Positions 57,858 through 64,000 of a DNA stretch of 64,000 nt are shown in pieces. The stretch covers positions 1-64,000 of the forward strand of contig NZ_FRAC01000012.1 in assembly GCF_900142215.1 (NCBI RefSeq), written 5' to 3'. Made by a program: the position numbers and the translations under genes. Each line of letters begins with the position of its first letter. Position 1 is the stretch's first letter. A model generated the notes under the pieces. It saw only the letters and a list, made by a program, of their open reading frames with translations. It had not been told where the DNA came from and did not search any database. The DNA comes from Anaerocolumna jejuensis DSM 15929 (lineage in GTDB: Bacteria; Bacillota; Clostridia; Lachnospirales; Lachnospiraceae).

Positions 57858-59417
57858 TCATAATGCTTGATATACAGGTATACCGTCTATAAATGTAAGG
57901 CATACCTGTATATGACGGATATCCTCCAGGGCAGTTTCGAATATATTTTCATTTAGCACTGCAATATCTGCCTTTTTACCTGCTTCCAAGGTACCCAGGG
58001 TATCTTCACAGTACAGATTATATGCACCGCCCTTTGTCCAGGCCTTTAACAGCTCTGGTATGGTAAGGGTATTTTCTTTATTATAAGCTTCTCCGCCTTC
58101 TGGAAACCAGCCGCCGCAGGCGTGATAGATGGATTCCGGAATATTATCAATTAGTAAGGGAAGATCCGTTGCGCAGGATAGGATAACCTTACTGTCTGCC
58201 ATCTTTCTGCGGTTCCAATAATAACGGCCGCGTTCTTTACCGATCTTTTCTTCAATCATGGCAAGCTTGCTGCTTCTTTCAGCAATAGATTGGATTTGAG
58301 GATAGATTTCAGCAATAATTCCAAGCTCTCCCATTTGCTCCAGATCCGCAGGATCACTGAACTCCAAATCAGTAATGCTGTGGCGGTTTAATAGCTTACC
58401 ATCAGGTTTTTTCTGACATTTACTAAATATTTGAATTGCCTTATGAATAGCAGCGTCTCCCTGTGCATGAAGGGAAAAGCGAAAACCAAGCTTATCTGCG
58501 GCAAGAACTTCCTGTTCGATCTTTTCGTAATCAATTTCCTGGCTGCAGAAAAGCCCTGGAGTACAGGTGTAGGGTTCTTTTAAGTCTGCATATAGCTGAC
58601 TGATAGAACCGTCTGTCATTTGGTTGAATCCGGAGAAACGGACAAAATCACCGGAAAAATAATTTTTCATATCTATACCGTATTGCATATCTGCATCGAA
58701 GCCAACAGGCTGACTCATGAAATTAACCCGGAGAGTCAACTGTGAGGATTTCTCCAATTCTTTTAAAGTATCCGTAAAACCATAAAAATTATCAAAGCCC
58801 ATCTCTTTTACCGAGGTTACACCTCTGCCGTTCAGCATTGCCATATAGTCTTTCAAGGCAGGAATAATAAATTCCCGGTTGTTTAGTATCTCCTTTAATA
58901 ACCGCCAATAGCTTTCGGGATAGCAGGTGTCGGAGGTGAATTGGTATATTTCTGCGGCAGATTTATTTATGATGCAGGTATCACCGCCTTTTTCAAATAA
59001 TATAACGGGAATAGAGCCGAAGGCTTCTTCCAAGGACTGTAAGGTGCTGTTGTCATTTGGAAATGCTTCCATATTCCAGCCATGTCCAAGGATAAGTGCA
59101 TTGTTGAACAAGGGAATATCTTTCAGAAGCAGAATAGCATCCCGGACAGTAGCTGCTTCACTGATATCAACACCTGCATAACCTGCTGCAAACCCGGTGA
59201 AGAAGCAGTGAACATCGGAAAAGCCGGGGCAGATCAGCTTATTCCCCAGCTCATAGATCAGGGTTTCAGAGGAAAGAAATTCAGAGCCGTTACCGGTACC
59301 AACAGCAAGAATCTTATTACCTGATACAGCTACATAACCATTTATTAGAGAGATATCCGTTGCTGTGAATATAGCAGTAGAACGCAGTAATATATCTGCA
59401 GTTTGTTTATTTGACAT
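57858..59417 (-). CDS. Amidohydrolase family 3 (YtcJ-like) protein
   Basis: This 519-residue metal-dependent hydrolase of the YtcJ/imidazolonepropionase-like group has an N-terminal beta domain (IYELGNKLICPGFSDVHCF, with the metal-binding DVH in place of the more common DxHxH). It also has ILGHGWNMEAFP, FSLHAQGDAAIHKAI and a C-terminal GTLEAGKKADIAVLNENIF. Substrate is unknown; formamide or N-acyl compounds are typical of relatives. It starts behind AAAGGAG. Its promoter carries TGGTATA sites shared with the divergent frl locus, suggesting a role with Amadori or amino-acid conjugates. Confidence 0.83.
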   Translation of the reverse strand: MSNKQTADILLRSTAIFTATDISLINGYVAVSGNKILAVGTGNGSEFLSSETLIYELGNKLICPGFSDVHCFFTGFAAGYAGVDISEAATVRDAILLLKDIPLFNNALILGHGWNMEAFPNDNSTLQSLEEAFGSIPVILFEKGGDTCIINKSAAEIYQFTSDTCYPESYWRLLKEILNNREFIIPALKDYMAMLNGRGVTSVKEMGFDNFYGFTDTLKELEKSSQLTLRVNFMSQPVGFDADMQYGIDMKNYFSGDFVRFSGFNQMTDGSISQLYADLKEPYTCTPGLFCSQEIDYEKIEQEVLAADKLGFRFSLHAQGDAAIHKAIQIFSKCQKKPDGKLLNRHSITDLEFSDPADLEQMGELGIIAEIYPQIQSIAERSSKLAMIEEKIGKERGRYYWNRRKMADSKVILSCATDLPLLIDNIPESIYHACGGWFPEGGEAYNKENTLTIPELLKAWTKGGAYNLYCEDTLGTLEAGKKADIAVLNENIFETALEDIRHIQVCLTFIDGIPVYQAL

Positions 59418-59508
59418 AATGTACTCCTTTCAAATTTGGATGACGTGCTTTGGCTGCGGTCTCCGAAGCTGTCCAGTTGAAAGGCTATATATGAGTGATG
59501 GCAAAATG

Positions 59509-59550
59509 TATACCAATTAATAATATACCACAGCAGGGCAAAAGAATCAA
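59509..59550 (-). promoter_or_regulatory. Amidohydrolase promoter overlapped by TGGTATA-type operators
   Basis: On the minus strand TTGATT (59550-59545), a 17-base spacer and TATATT (59527-59522) form a promoter. TGTGGTATA overlaps the -10 and AATTGGTATA (59518-59509) lies just downstream. The same words occur before frlB and the GntR regulator. Confidence 0.7.
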
Positions 59551-59604
59551 TATCATAATAATGAATACGGGTTTTATACCTGTTAATAAGTTTTCAAAAT
59601 AATA

Positions 59605-59655
59605 TTGACTCCTGAAAAAAGTGGTGGTATAGTTAATTTGTAAATTGGTATAGAA
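59605..59655 (+). promoter_or_regulatory. frlB promoter overlapped by TGGTATA-type operators
   Basis: TTGACT (59605-59610) and TATAGT (59628-59633) are 17 bases apart. GTGGTATAG overlaps the -10 and AATTGGTATAGAAT follows at 59643-59655. This arrangement mirrors the divergent amidohydrolase promoter. Confidence 0.75.
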
Positions 59656-59747
59656 TAATACGAATCATATCTATGCCAATAACAGGATTCCATAACACTT
59701 TGCAGGCAGGAATCAAGGGATAGGTATAACTATGAAGGAGATAATAT

Positions 59748-60743
59748 ATGCTAAAATTCGATGAAATTAAACAAATAGACAGTATTAACGGTGCTTTAGC
59801 ACTCAGGGGAAGAATTAACGAAATTGTAGACGGCATTTGTGAGGAAGGCTATCGGAATATCTGCTGGTTAGGCATTGGCGGTACTTATGCCTCCTGTATG
59901 CAGACCCTGGTCCATATGAATGAACTCTCGGAGATTGATACCTTTGTTGAAAATGCCGCAGAATACTGTGCCACAGGCAACAGACGGATTGGTAAAGGCT
60001 CCGTAGTAATCATCTCTTCTGTTACAGGAAGTACGGAAGAGATGGTTCGCGGTGTAAAGAAGGCCAAGGAAGCAGGTGCAAAAATTTTCGGCTTCATTGA
60101 TTTGGAGACAGCAGCCCTTGCACAGATGGTGGACTATGAGATTTCCTATCCTGCTAATGAGCAGCTGAAGTTCTTTATGGCTGCAGACCGTTTTATGTTC
60201 AACAGGGGGGAATTTCCGGAATACGGCCGGTTCTATAAAGAAATGGATGAATACCTGGCTAATGCCTTAATAGATGTGGAAAAAAAGGCAGATGAGTCAG
60301 GCAGGGAGTTTGCGAAAAAGTATAAGGATGATATGATCCATTACTTTGTCGGAGCCGGCAACCAGTGGGGAGCTGTCTATTCCTATGCTATGTGCTATTG
60401 GGAAGAACAGCACTGGATTCGTACAAAGTCCATCCACGCAGCAGAATTTTTTCATGGTATGCTAGAGATTGTAGACCGGGATACGGCGGTAACGGTATTT
60501 GTAGGTGAGGATTCCCAACGTGAATTAAGTTTGAGGGTAGCAAAATTCCTGCCCCGTATCTGTGGTAATTATACCATTATCGATACTGCTGATTATGATT
60601 TAAAAGGATTCAGCAAGGAGTTCCGCGGTTATATTTCACACCTTGTTATGCATGCCGTTACCCAGCGGATTGATGCGTATATCGAGCAATTTAACTGTCA
60701 TCCCATGGAGATACGCCGTTATTACAGGCGCTTGGATTATTAA
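59748..60743 (+). CDS. frlB: SIS-domain fructoselysine-6-phosphate deglycase (FrlB-like)
   Basis: This 331-residue protein of the sugar isomerase (SIS) superfamily has two SIS folds (CWLGIGGTYASCMQTLV about 39-55 and VVIISSVTGSTEEMVRGV about 86-103; VGAGNQWGAVYSYA about 200-213) and the C-terminal HPMEIRRYYRRLDY typical of FrlB. FrlB cleaves fructoselysine-6-phosphate to lysine and glucose-6-phosphate. Neighbouring permease, GntR regulator and PfkB kinase match the frl system. A relative acting on glucoselysine or another Amadori amino acid cannot be excluded. Confidence 0.86.
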   Translation: MLKFDEIKQIDSINGALALRGRINEIVDGICEEGYRNICWLGIGGTYASCMQTLVHMNELSEIDTFVENAAEYCATGNRRIGKGSVVIISSVTGSTEEMVRGVKKAKEAGAKIFGFIDLETAALAQMVDYEISYPANEQLKFFMAADRFMFNRGEFPEYGRFYKEMDEYLANALIDVEKKADESGREFAKKYKDDMIHYFVGAGNQWGAVYSYAMCYWEEQHWIRTKSIHAAEFFHGMLEIVDRDTAVTVFVGEDSQRELSLRVAKFLPRICGNYTIIDTADYDLKGFSKEFRGYISHLVMHAVTQRIDAYIEQFNCHPMEIRRYYRRLDY

Positions 60744-60795
60744 AAAAGGACGGCCAGTACTGTAATATAATAAATTTTATAAAAATGTATTCATA

Positions 60796-60825
60796 AAAAG
60801 GTATCACTGCAGGTGATACCTTTTT
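60796..60825 (+). terminator. Terminator after frlB
   Basis: AAAAAGGTATCAC-TGCA-GGTGATACCTTTTT is a nearly perfect stem-loop ending in a T run. Thus frlB and the permease have separate promoters. Confidence 0.9.
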
Positions 60826-61146
60826 ATTTATATTCATGAATAAATCAGGCAATAAATAAGCAGAAGAGACAGCAATCTTGTATATTTGCAGGGAAAAAGG
60901 AAAAACTGAGCTGTGTTTGAGCTGCTTTCCTAATAAATAAAATTGGTAATGAAATGGCAGTAAGATATATAATGAACTTGAATTTAATGATACTACAATG
61001 AGCAAATTGTTTTTTATAAATGGAAGAGCGAATAAATTATTATAGTTACTCTTCTGAAATATAAGCTATATTGTACAAAATAACGACAAATATTTATGCA
61101 CAATGACAAAATTGTATAAAATGACTATATAAGTACTATATTTTTG

Positions 61147-61193
61147 TTGACCACTTTAGGGAAAAGTGTTATATTGAAAATGCAAAGTGGTAT
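61147..61193 (+). promoter_or_regulatory. Promoter and operator-like site before the permease
   Basis: TTGACC (61147-61152) and TATATT (61170-61175) are 17 bases apart. AAGTGGTATGG at 61185-61195 resembles the TGGTATA operators and lies around the expected transcript start. The preceding 60826-61146 is AT-rich and shows no gene. Confidence 0.65.
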
Positions 61194-61249
61194 GGAAAAT
61201 ATAAAAGGTTATATAATGGGTGCGCAGGCTATAAAAAGCAAAATCGAAT

Positions 61250-61273
61250 GAACTAAAAGGCGGTTTTTAGTTC
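61250..61273 (+). other. Leader hairpin of the permease gene
   Basis: GAACTAAAA / TTTTAGTTC (9 bp) with a short GGCGG loop lies in the 5' untranslated region before the ribosome site GGGAGG. It has no T run; it may stabilise the message. Confidence 0.5.
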
Positions 61274-61296
61274 ACTGTAAAACGGGAGGAAACAGT

Positions 61297-62646
61297 ATGT
61301 CAAACAAACCAAAAGAAGAACTTGGACGTAAACTTGGACTTGGTGCTGCGATAGCATTAAGTGTCGGTACTGCAGTTGGATCGGGAATATTCTCCTCAAT
61401 CGGAACGGTTGCAGGTGCAGCTGGCTGTGGTATTATAGTAATATTATCATTTTTAATCGGTGGCTTAATTAACCTTCCTGCTAATTTATGCTATGCAGAA
61501 TTAGCAACTGCTTATCCGGAAGATGGCGGGCAGTACATTTATTTCCGTGAAGCGGGTTCCAGACCCCTTGCGTTTCTTTGCGGCTGGATCAGCTTCTGGG
61601 CGACAGATCCCCCGTCAATTTCCATTATGGCACTTGCAATAGCAAACTATCTGGCATTCTTTACAGGCTTTGGCTCTTTGACAGTGAAGCTGGTTGCAGT
61701 TGCCCTGGTACTGATGTTTATGGTAATCCATCTTCGTTCGGTAGAGGGCGGCGGTAAATTTCAGACTTTGATTACAGCATTTAAAATTATACCTTTTGCA
61801 TTATTAATAGGTATTGGTATTTTCTATATAAAAGGGGATATCCTTGCTGCACCTGCAATCATAGGAGCTCCGGTTGGCATTGCAGCTTTGCTGGCAGGTA
61901 TTTCGGCCACGACCTGGTCCTTTGACGGAATGGGTTCTGTATGCTATATGTGTGGTGAAATCAAAGAACCTAAGAAAACAATGCCGAGGGCATTAATAAT
62001 TTCCGTGGGAGTTGTAACGTTACTCTATGTTGGTCTAAGCTTTGTTGTTACAGGTCTGCTGCCTTTTGACAAGCTGACACAATCCAGTGCTCCGATTGCG
62101 GAAGCTGCTGCCAAAATTCCTTTAATTGGAGGAGCAGCAGGAACCTTAACTGCCATTGTTGCAATTATTGTAATCATTGGCTCATTATCAAGCTGTATCA
62201 TGTTCCAGCCCCGTATTGAATATGCAATGGCTAAAGACGGTCTGTTCTTCAAATCCTTTGCCAAGGTTCATTCAAAATGGGAAACACCTTATTTCTCAAT
62301 TCTGGTTCAGTGTGCAGTAGCGATTGTATTGATCTTTGCCAGTTCTCTTTCTTCACTATTGGGATACTTTACTTTAGTGGCCTTAATTAAGAATTTTATG
62401 ACCTTTAGTACCGTATTTGTATTAAGAAAAAAACAGGGCTATAATCCCTTATGGAAAATGCCTGCAGGTTATGTAATGGCAGGTATTGCGATGTTTATGA
62501 CAGGTACATTAATTGTGTCAACTTTCCTTTGGGCTCCTATTCCCGGTATTATCTGTGCACTAGTGGCGGTTGTTACAGGACTTCCGGTATATTATTACTG
62601 GGAAAGCAGGAATAAAAAGAATGCATCCGCTGCTTCCCGGCAGTAA
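61297..62646 (+). CDS. frlA: APC-family amino acid permease (FrlA-like)
   Basis: This 449-residue integral membrane transporter has about twelve hydrophobic helices and the APC start LGAAIALSVGTAVGSGIFSS. NLCYAELATAYPEDGGQYIYF and SFDGMGSVCYMCGEIKEPKKTMP are conserved APC blocks. In the frl locus it is the likely importer of fructoselysine or a similar Amadori compound. The ribosome site is GGGAGG. It has its own promoter. Confidence 0.85.
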   Translation: MSNKPKEELGRKLGLGAAIALSVGTAVGSGIFSSIGTVAGAAGCGIIVILSFLIGGLINLPANLCYAELATAYPEDGGQYIYFREAGSRPLAFLCGWISFWATDPPSISIMALAIANYLAFFTGFGSLTVKLVAVALVLMFMVIHLRSVEGGGKFQTLITAFKIIPFALLIGIGIFYIKGDILAAPAIIGAPVGIAALLAGISATTWSFDGMGSVCYMCGEIKEPKKTMPRALIISVGVVTLLYVGLSFVVTGLLPFDKLTQSSAPIAEAAAKIPLIGGAAGTLTAIVAIIVIIGSLSSCIMFQPRIEYAMAKDGLFFKSFAKVHSKWETPYFSILVQCAVAIVLIFASSLSSLLGYFTLVALIKNFMTFSTVFVLRKKQGYNPLWKMPAGYVMAGIAMFMTGTLIVSTFLWAPIPGIICALVAVVTGLPVYYYWESRNKKNASAASRQ

Positions 62647-62734
62647 ATGTAATAATATAAAAAATATGAAAGATAACAATAAATAATCAGCAGGCAATAA
62701 ATTGGAAAAAAACAGGTGCTATAAACATTTGAAT

Positions 62735-62767
62735 GTGGTATAATCATCTCTGTAAGTTATATACCAA
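62735..62767 (+). promoter_or_regulatory. Operator pair and extended -10 promoter of the GntR gene
   Basis: GTGGTATAAT at 62735-62744 combines an operator half with an extended -10 (TGGTATAAT). The inverted word TATACCAA follows at 62760-62767. This suggests autorepression. Confidence 0.7.
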
Positions 62768-62788
62768 AATTGAAAGAGGTGATGTGTT

Positions 62789-63511
62789 GTGTTACAGGAA
62801 TACCGTAATCGTCCAAGAGATGAGGCAGCCGAAAAAATTGAAAGCTATATAGCACAACATAATCTAAAACCGGGCAATAAGCTTCCCAGTGAGCGCGATA
62901 TGAGTGAGATGTGGGGGATTAACCGGATGACCCTTCGCGGTGCAATACAGGGAATGATCTTTGAGGGTAAATTATATAACCGGAAAGGCTCAGGAACCTT
63001 TGTTGCATATCCGAAGCTGAACCGGAATCTTCAGGATTTAAAACCCTTTTCCGCCGCAGTTAAGGAAGAAGGAAAGACTTTACAGACCGTTCTGCTTAGC
63101 AGGGAAATAATTGAGAGTACCAAGCAGCTGTCCGGAAAGCTATGTATTAAATTAGGGCATCCTGTACTTGCCATTACGAGAAAGCGTATTGTGGATGATG
63201 AACCGGTCATGATTGAAGTTACACACATGGATTATGAGAGATTTCCGAAATTAATGGATTATGACTTTGGAAAAGAATCTCTGTATCATATAATTGAGAA
63301 TGTTTATGGCACCCTTATAACAGAAGGAACAGAAAAATTGAGTGTTACATTTGCAAATGAAAGAGAAGCAGGCCTTTTAGAGATTGAGGAAGGAACGCCG
63401 TTATTTAATCTTTCCGGTGTTGTAAAAGATGCAGATGGAATACCAATCGAATACTTTAAGTCGGTCGCCAGAGTGGACAAAATCCGTTTTTCCAGTATGC
63501 TCACCAGGTGA
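62789..63511 (+). CDS. frlR: GntR-family regulator with UTRA domain (FrlR-like)
   Basis: This 240-residue HutC-type GntR repressor has a winged helix (KLPSERDMSEMWGINRMTLRGAIQGMIFEGKL, then RKGSGTFVAY) and a UTRA effector domain (ITRKRIVDDEPVMIEVTHMDYERFP). It starts with GTG behind AGAGGTGATG. It lies between the permease and the PfkB kinase. It is the best candidate for binding the TGGTATA sites at 59509-59655, 61185 and 62735. Confidence 0.87.
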   Translation: MLQEYRNRPRDEAAEKIESYIAQHNLKPGNKLPSERDMSEMWGINRMTLRGAIQGMIFEGKLYNRKGSGTFVAYPKLNRNLQDLKPFSAAVKEEGKTLQTVLLSREIIESTKQLSGKLCIKLGHPVLAITRKRIVDDEPVMIEVTHMDYERFPKLMDYDFGKESLYHIIENVYGTLITEGTEKLSVTFANEREAGLLEIEEGTPLFNLSGVVKDADGIPIEYFKSVARVDKIRFSSMLTR

Positions 63512-63534
63512 CCGGCACAACAGGGAGACGAGCC

Positions 63535-64000
63535 ATGAGTGAGGAAAAGTTAATAAAAATTGCTGCAGTTGGCGACAACTGTATTGATGTATACCAGAAT
63601 TTAAACCAGGCATTTCCCGGCGGTAATCCGGTTAATGTAGCAGTTTATTCCGTAAGACTGGGAGGAAGTGCTTCATATACAGGAGTAGTTGGAGAGGATG
63701 AATATGGACAGCTTATGATTAAGGCCCTGAAAGAAAAAGGGGTGGATACCTCACACGTCAGGATATTGCAAGGCAAAACAGCAGTAACCCAGGTGGAGCT
63801 GGTAGACGGTGAACGTGTTTTTGGTGAGTACGATGAAGGAGTACTCGCAGATTTTAAGCTAAGGAAAGAAGATATTGATTTTCTCTGCAGCCATGATATT
63901 GTTGTATCTGGTTTATGGGGAATGATTGAGGATGATTTATATAAAATTAAAGCAAAGGGAACTCCCATAGCTTTTGATTTTGCTACAAAATTTAATGATC
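63535..64000 (+). CDS. frlD: PfkB-family sugar kinase, 3' truncated by window end (FrlD-like)
   Basis: The first 155 codons of a ribokinase/PfkB-type kinase are visible. They show IAAVGDNCIDVYQNL, FPGGNPVNVAVYSVRLG, SYTGVVGEDEYGQLM and GERVFGEYDEGVLADF. In the frl system FrlD phosphorylates fructoselysine on C6, making the FrlB substrate. The C-terminal catalytic aspartate lies beyond the window, so it cannot be checked. The ATG follows AGGGAGACG. Confidence 0.85.
   Translation, partial: MSEEKLIKIAAVGDNCIDVYQNLNQAFPGGNPVNVAVYSVRLGGSASYTGVVGEDEYGQLMIKALKEKGVDTSHVRILQGKTAVTQVELVDGERVFGEYDEGVLADFKLRKEDIDFLCSHDIVVSGLWGMIEDDLYKIKAKGTPIAFDFATKFND

Overview
The window looks like chromosomal DNA of an anaerobic, low-to-mid GC Firmicute of the Lachnospiraceae/Clostridiales type. 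This is inferred from strong Shine-Dalgarno sites, Rex redox control, a ferredoxin-linked Nfn transhydrogenase, an oxygen-independent cobalamin pathway, AgrC/LytTR signalling, Clostridium-style gene fusions and protein motifs. No rRNA, tRNA, insertion sequence, phage or CRISPR locus was recognised. LAYOUT: 1-6.7 kb is a redox block: a Rex regulator, a LysR regulator, an iron alcohol dehydrogenase behind a good Rex operator, NfnA-NfnB, and a second Rex. 6.7-12.3 kb is a PucR/CdaR-type regulator divergent from an unusual fusion of an Old Yellow Enzyme-type flavoprotein to an acetoacetate-decarboxylase-like domain, then a short-chain dehydrogenase; a second Rex operator precedes the fusion gene. 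12.3-13.1 kb is noncoding and holds tandem repeats, a terminator and a perfect 23-bp hairpin. 13.1-21.2 kb is a signalling and secretion block: a small secreted protein, a secreted M14 carboxypeptidase, two tandem AgrC-like kinases (the second degenerate), a secreted BIG2/GLUG protein and a LytTR response regulator. Two promoter regions here share direct repeats with a 21-bp period, as expected for LytTR operators. 21.3-28.9 kb holds an LrgA/LrgB-like pair with a cytidylate-kinase-like protein and an FCD regulator, then a hypB - large FAD/Fe-S oxidoreductase - hypA operon on the minus strand, then another GntR/FCD regulator. 29-52.3 kb is a one-strand cobalamin locus headed by an AdoCbl riboswitch. 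It contains cbiP, cobT, cobU, cobS, a second CobU-like gene, cobC, cbiB, cobD, cbiC, cbiD, cbiF, cbiG, cbiH, a cbiJ-cbiE-cbiT triple fusion, cbiA with an in-frame hexapeptide array, the cobalt ECF transporter cbiQOMN, cbiK, a BtuFCD-like importer and cbiL. 52.3-55.7 kb is a fumarate-reductase-like flavoprotein with a minimal [2Fe-2S] partner and an ATC-hydrolase-family protein, divergent from a MarR regulator. 55.8-57.8 kb is a GntR/UTRA regulator divergent from a uridine-phosphorylase-like gene. 57.8-64 kb is an amidohydrolase divergent from a fructoselysine-type (frl) locus: deglycase, permease, GntR regulator and the start of a PfkB kinase. TGGTATA-type operators overlap three of its promoters and lie just downstream of a fourth. 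HOW IT WORKS TOGETHER: the redox block and the flavoprotein operon are probably tuned to NADH/NAD+ by Rex. The B12 locus makes and imports corrinoids, with cobalt supplied by CbiMNQO and feedback through the riboswitch. The frl locus takes up and degrades Amadori compounds. MOST NOTABLE NON-GENE SIGNALS: two related families of small hairpins whose stem sequence varies while pairing is kept, often placed just upstream of ribosome binding sites; a roughly 230-bp imperfect palindrome next to the riboswitch, with an arm of a second copy at the window start; tandem arrays with periods of 12, 15, 18 and 18 bp; and paired LytTR operators.
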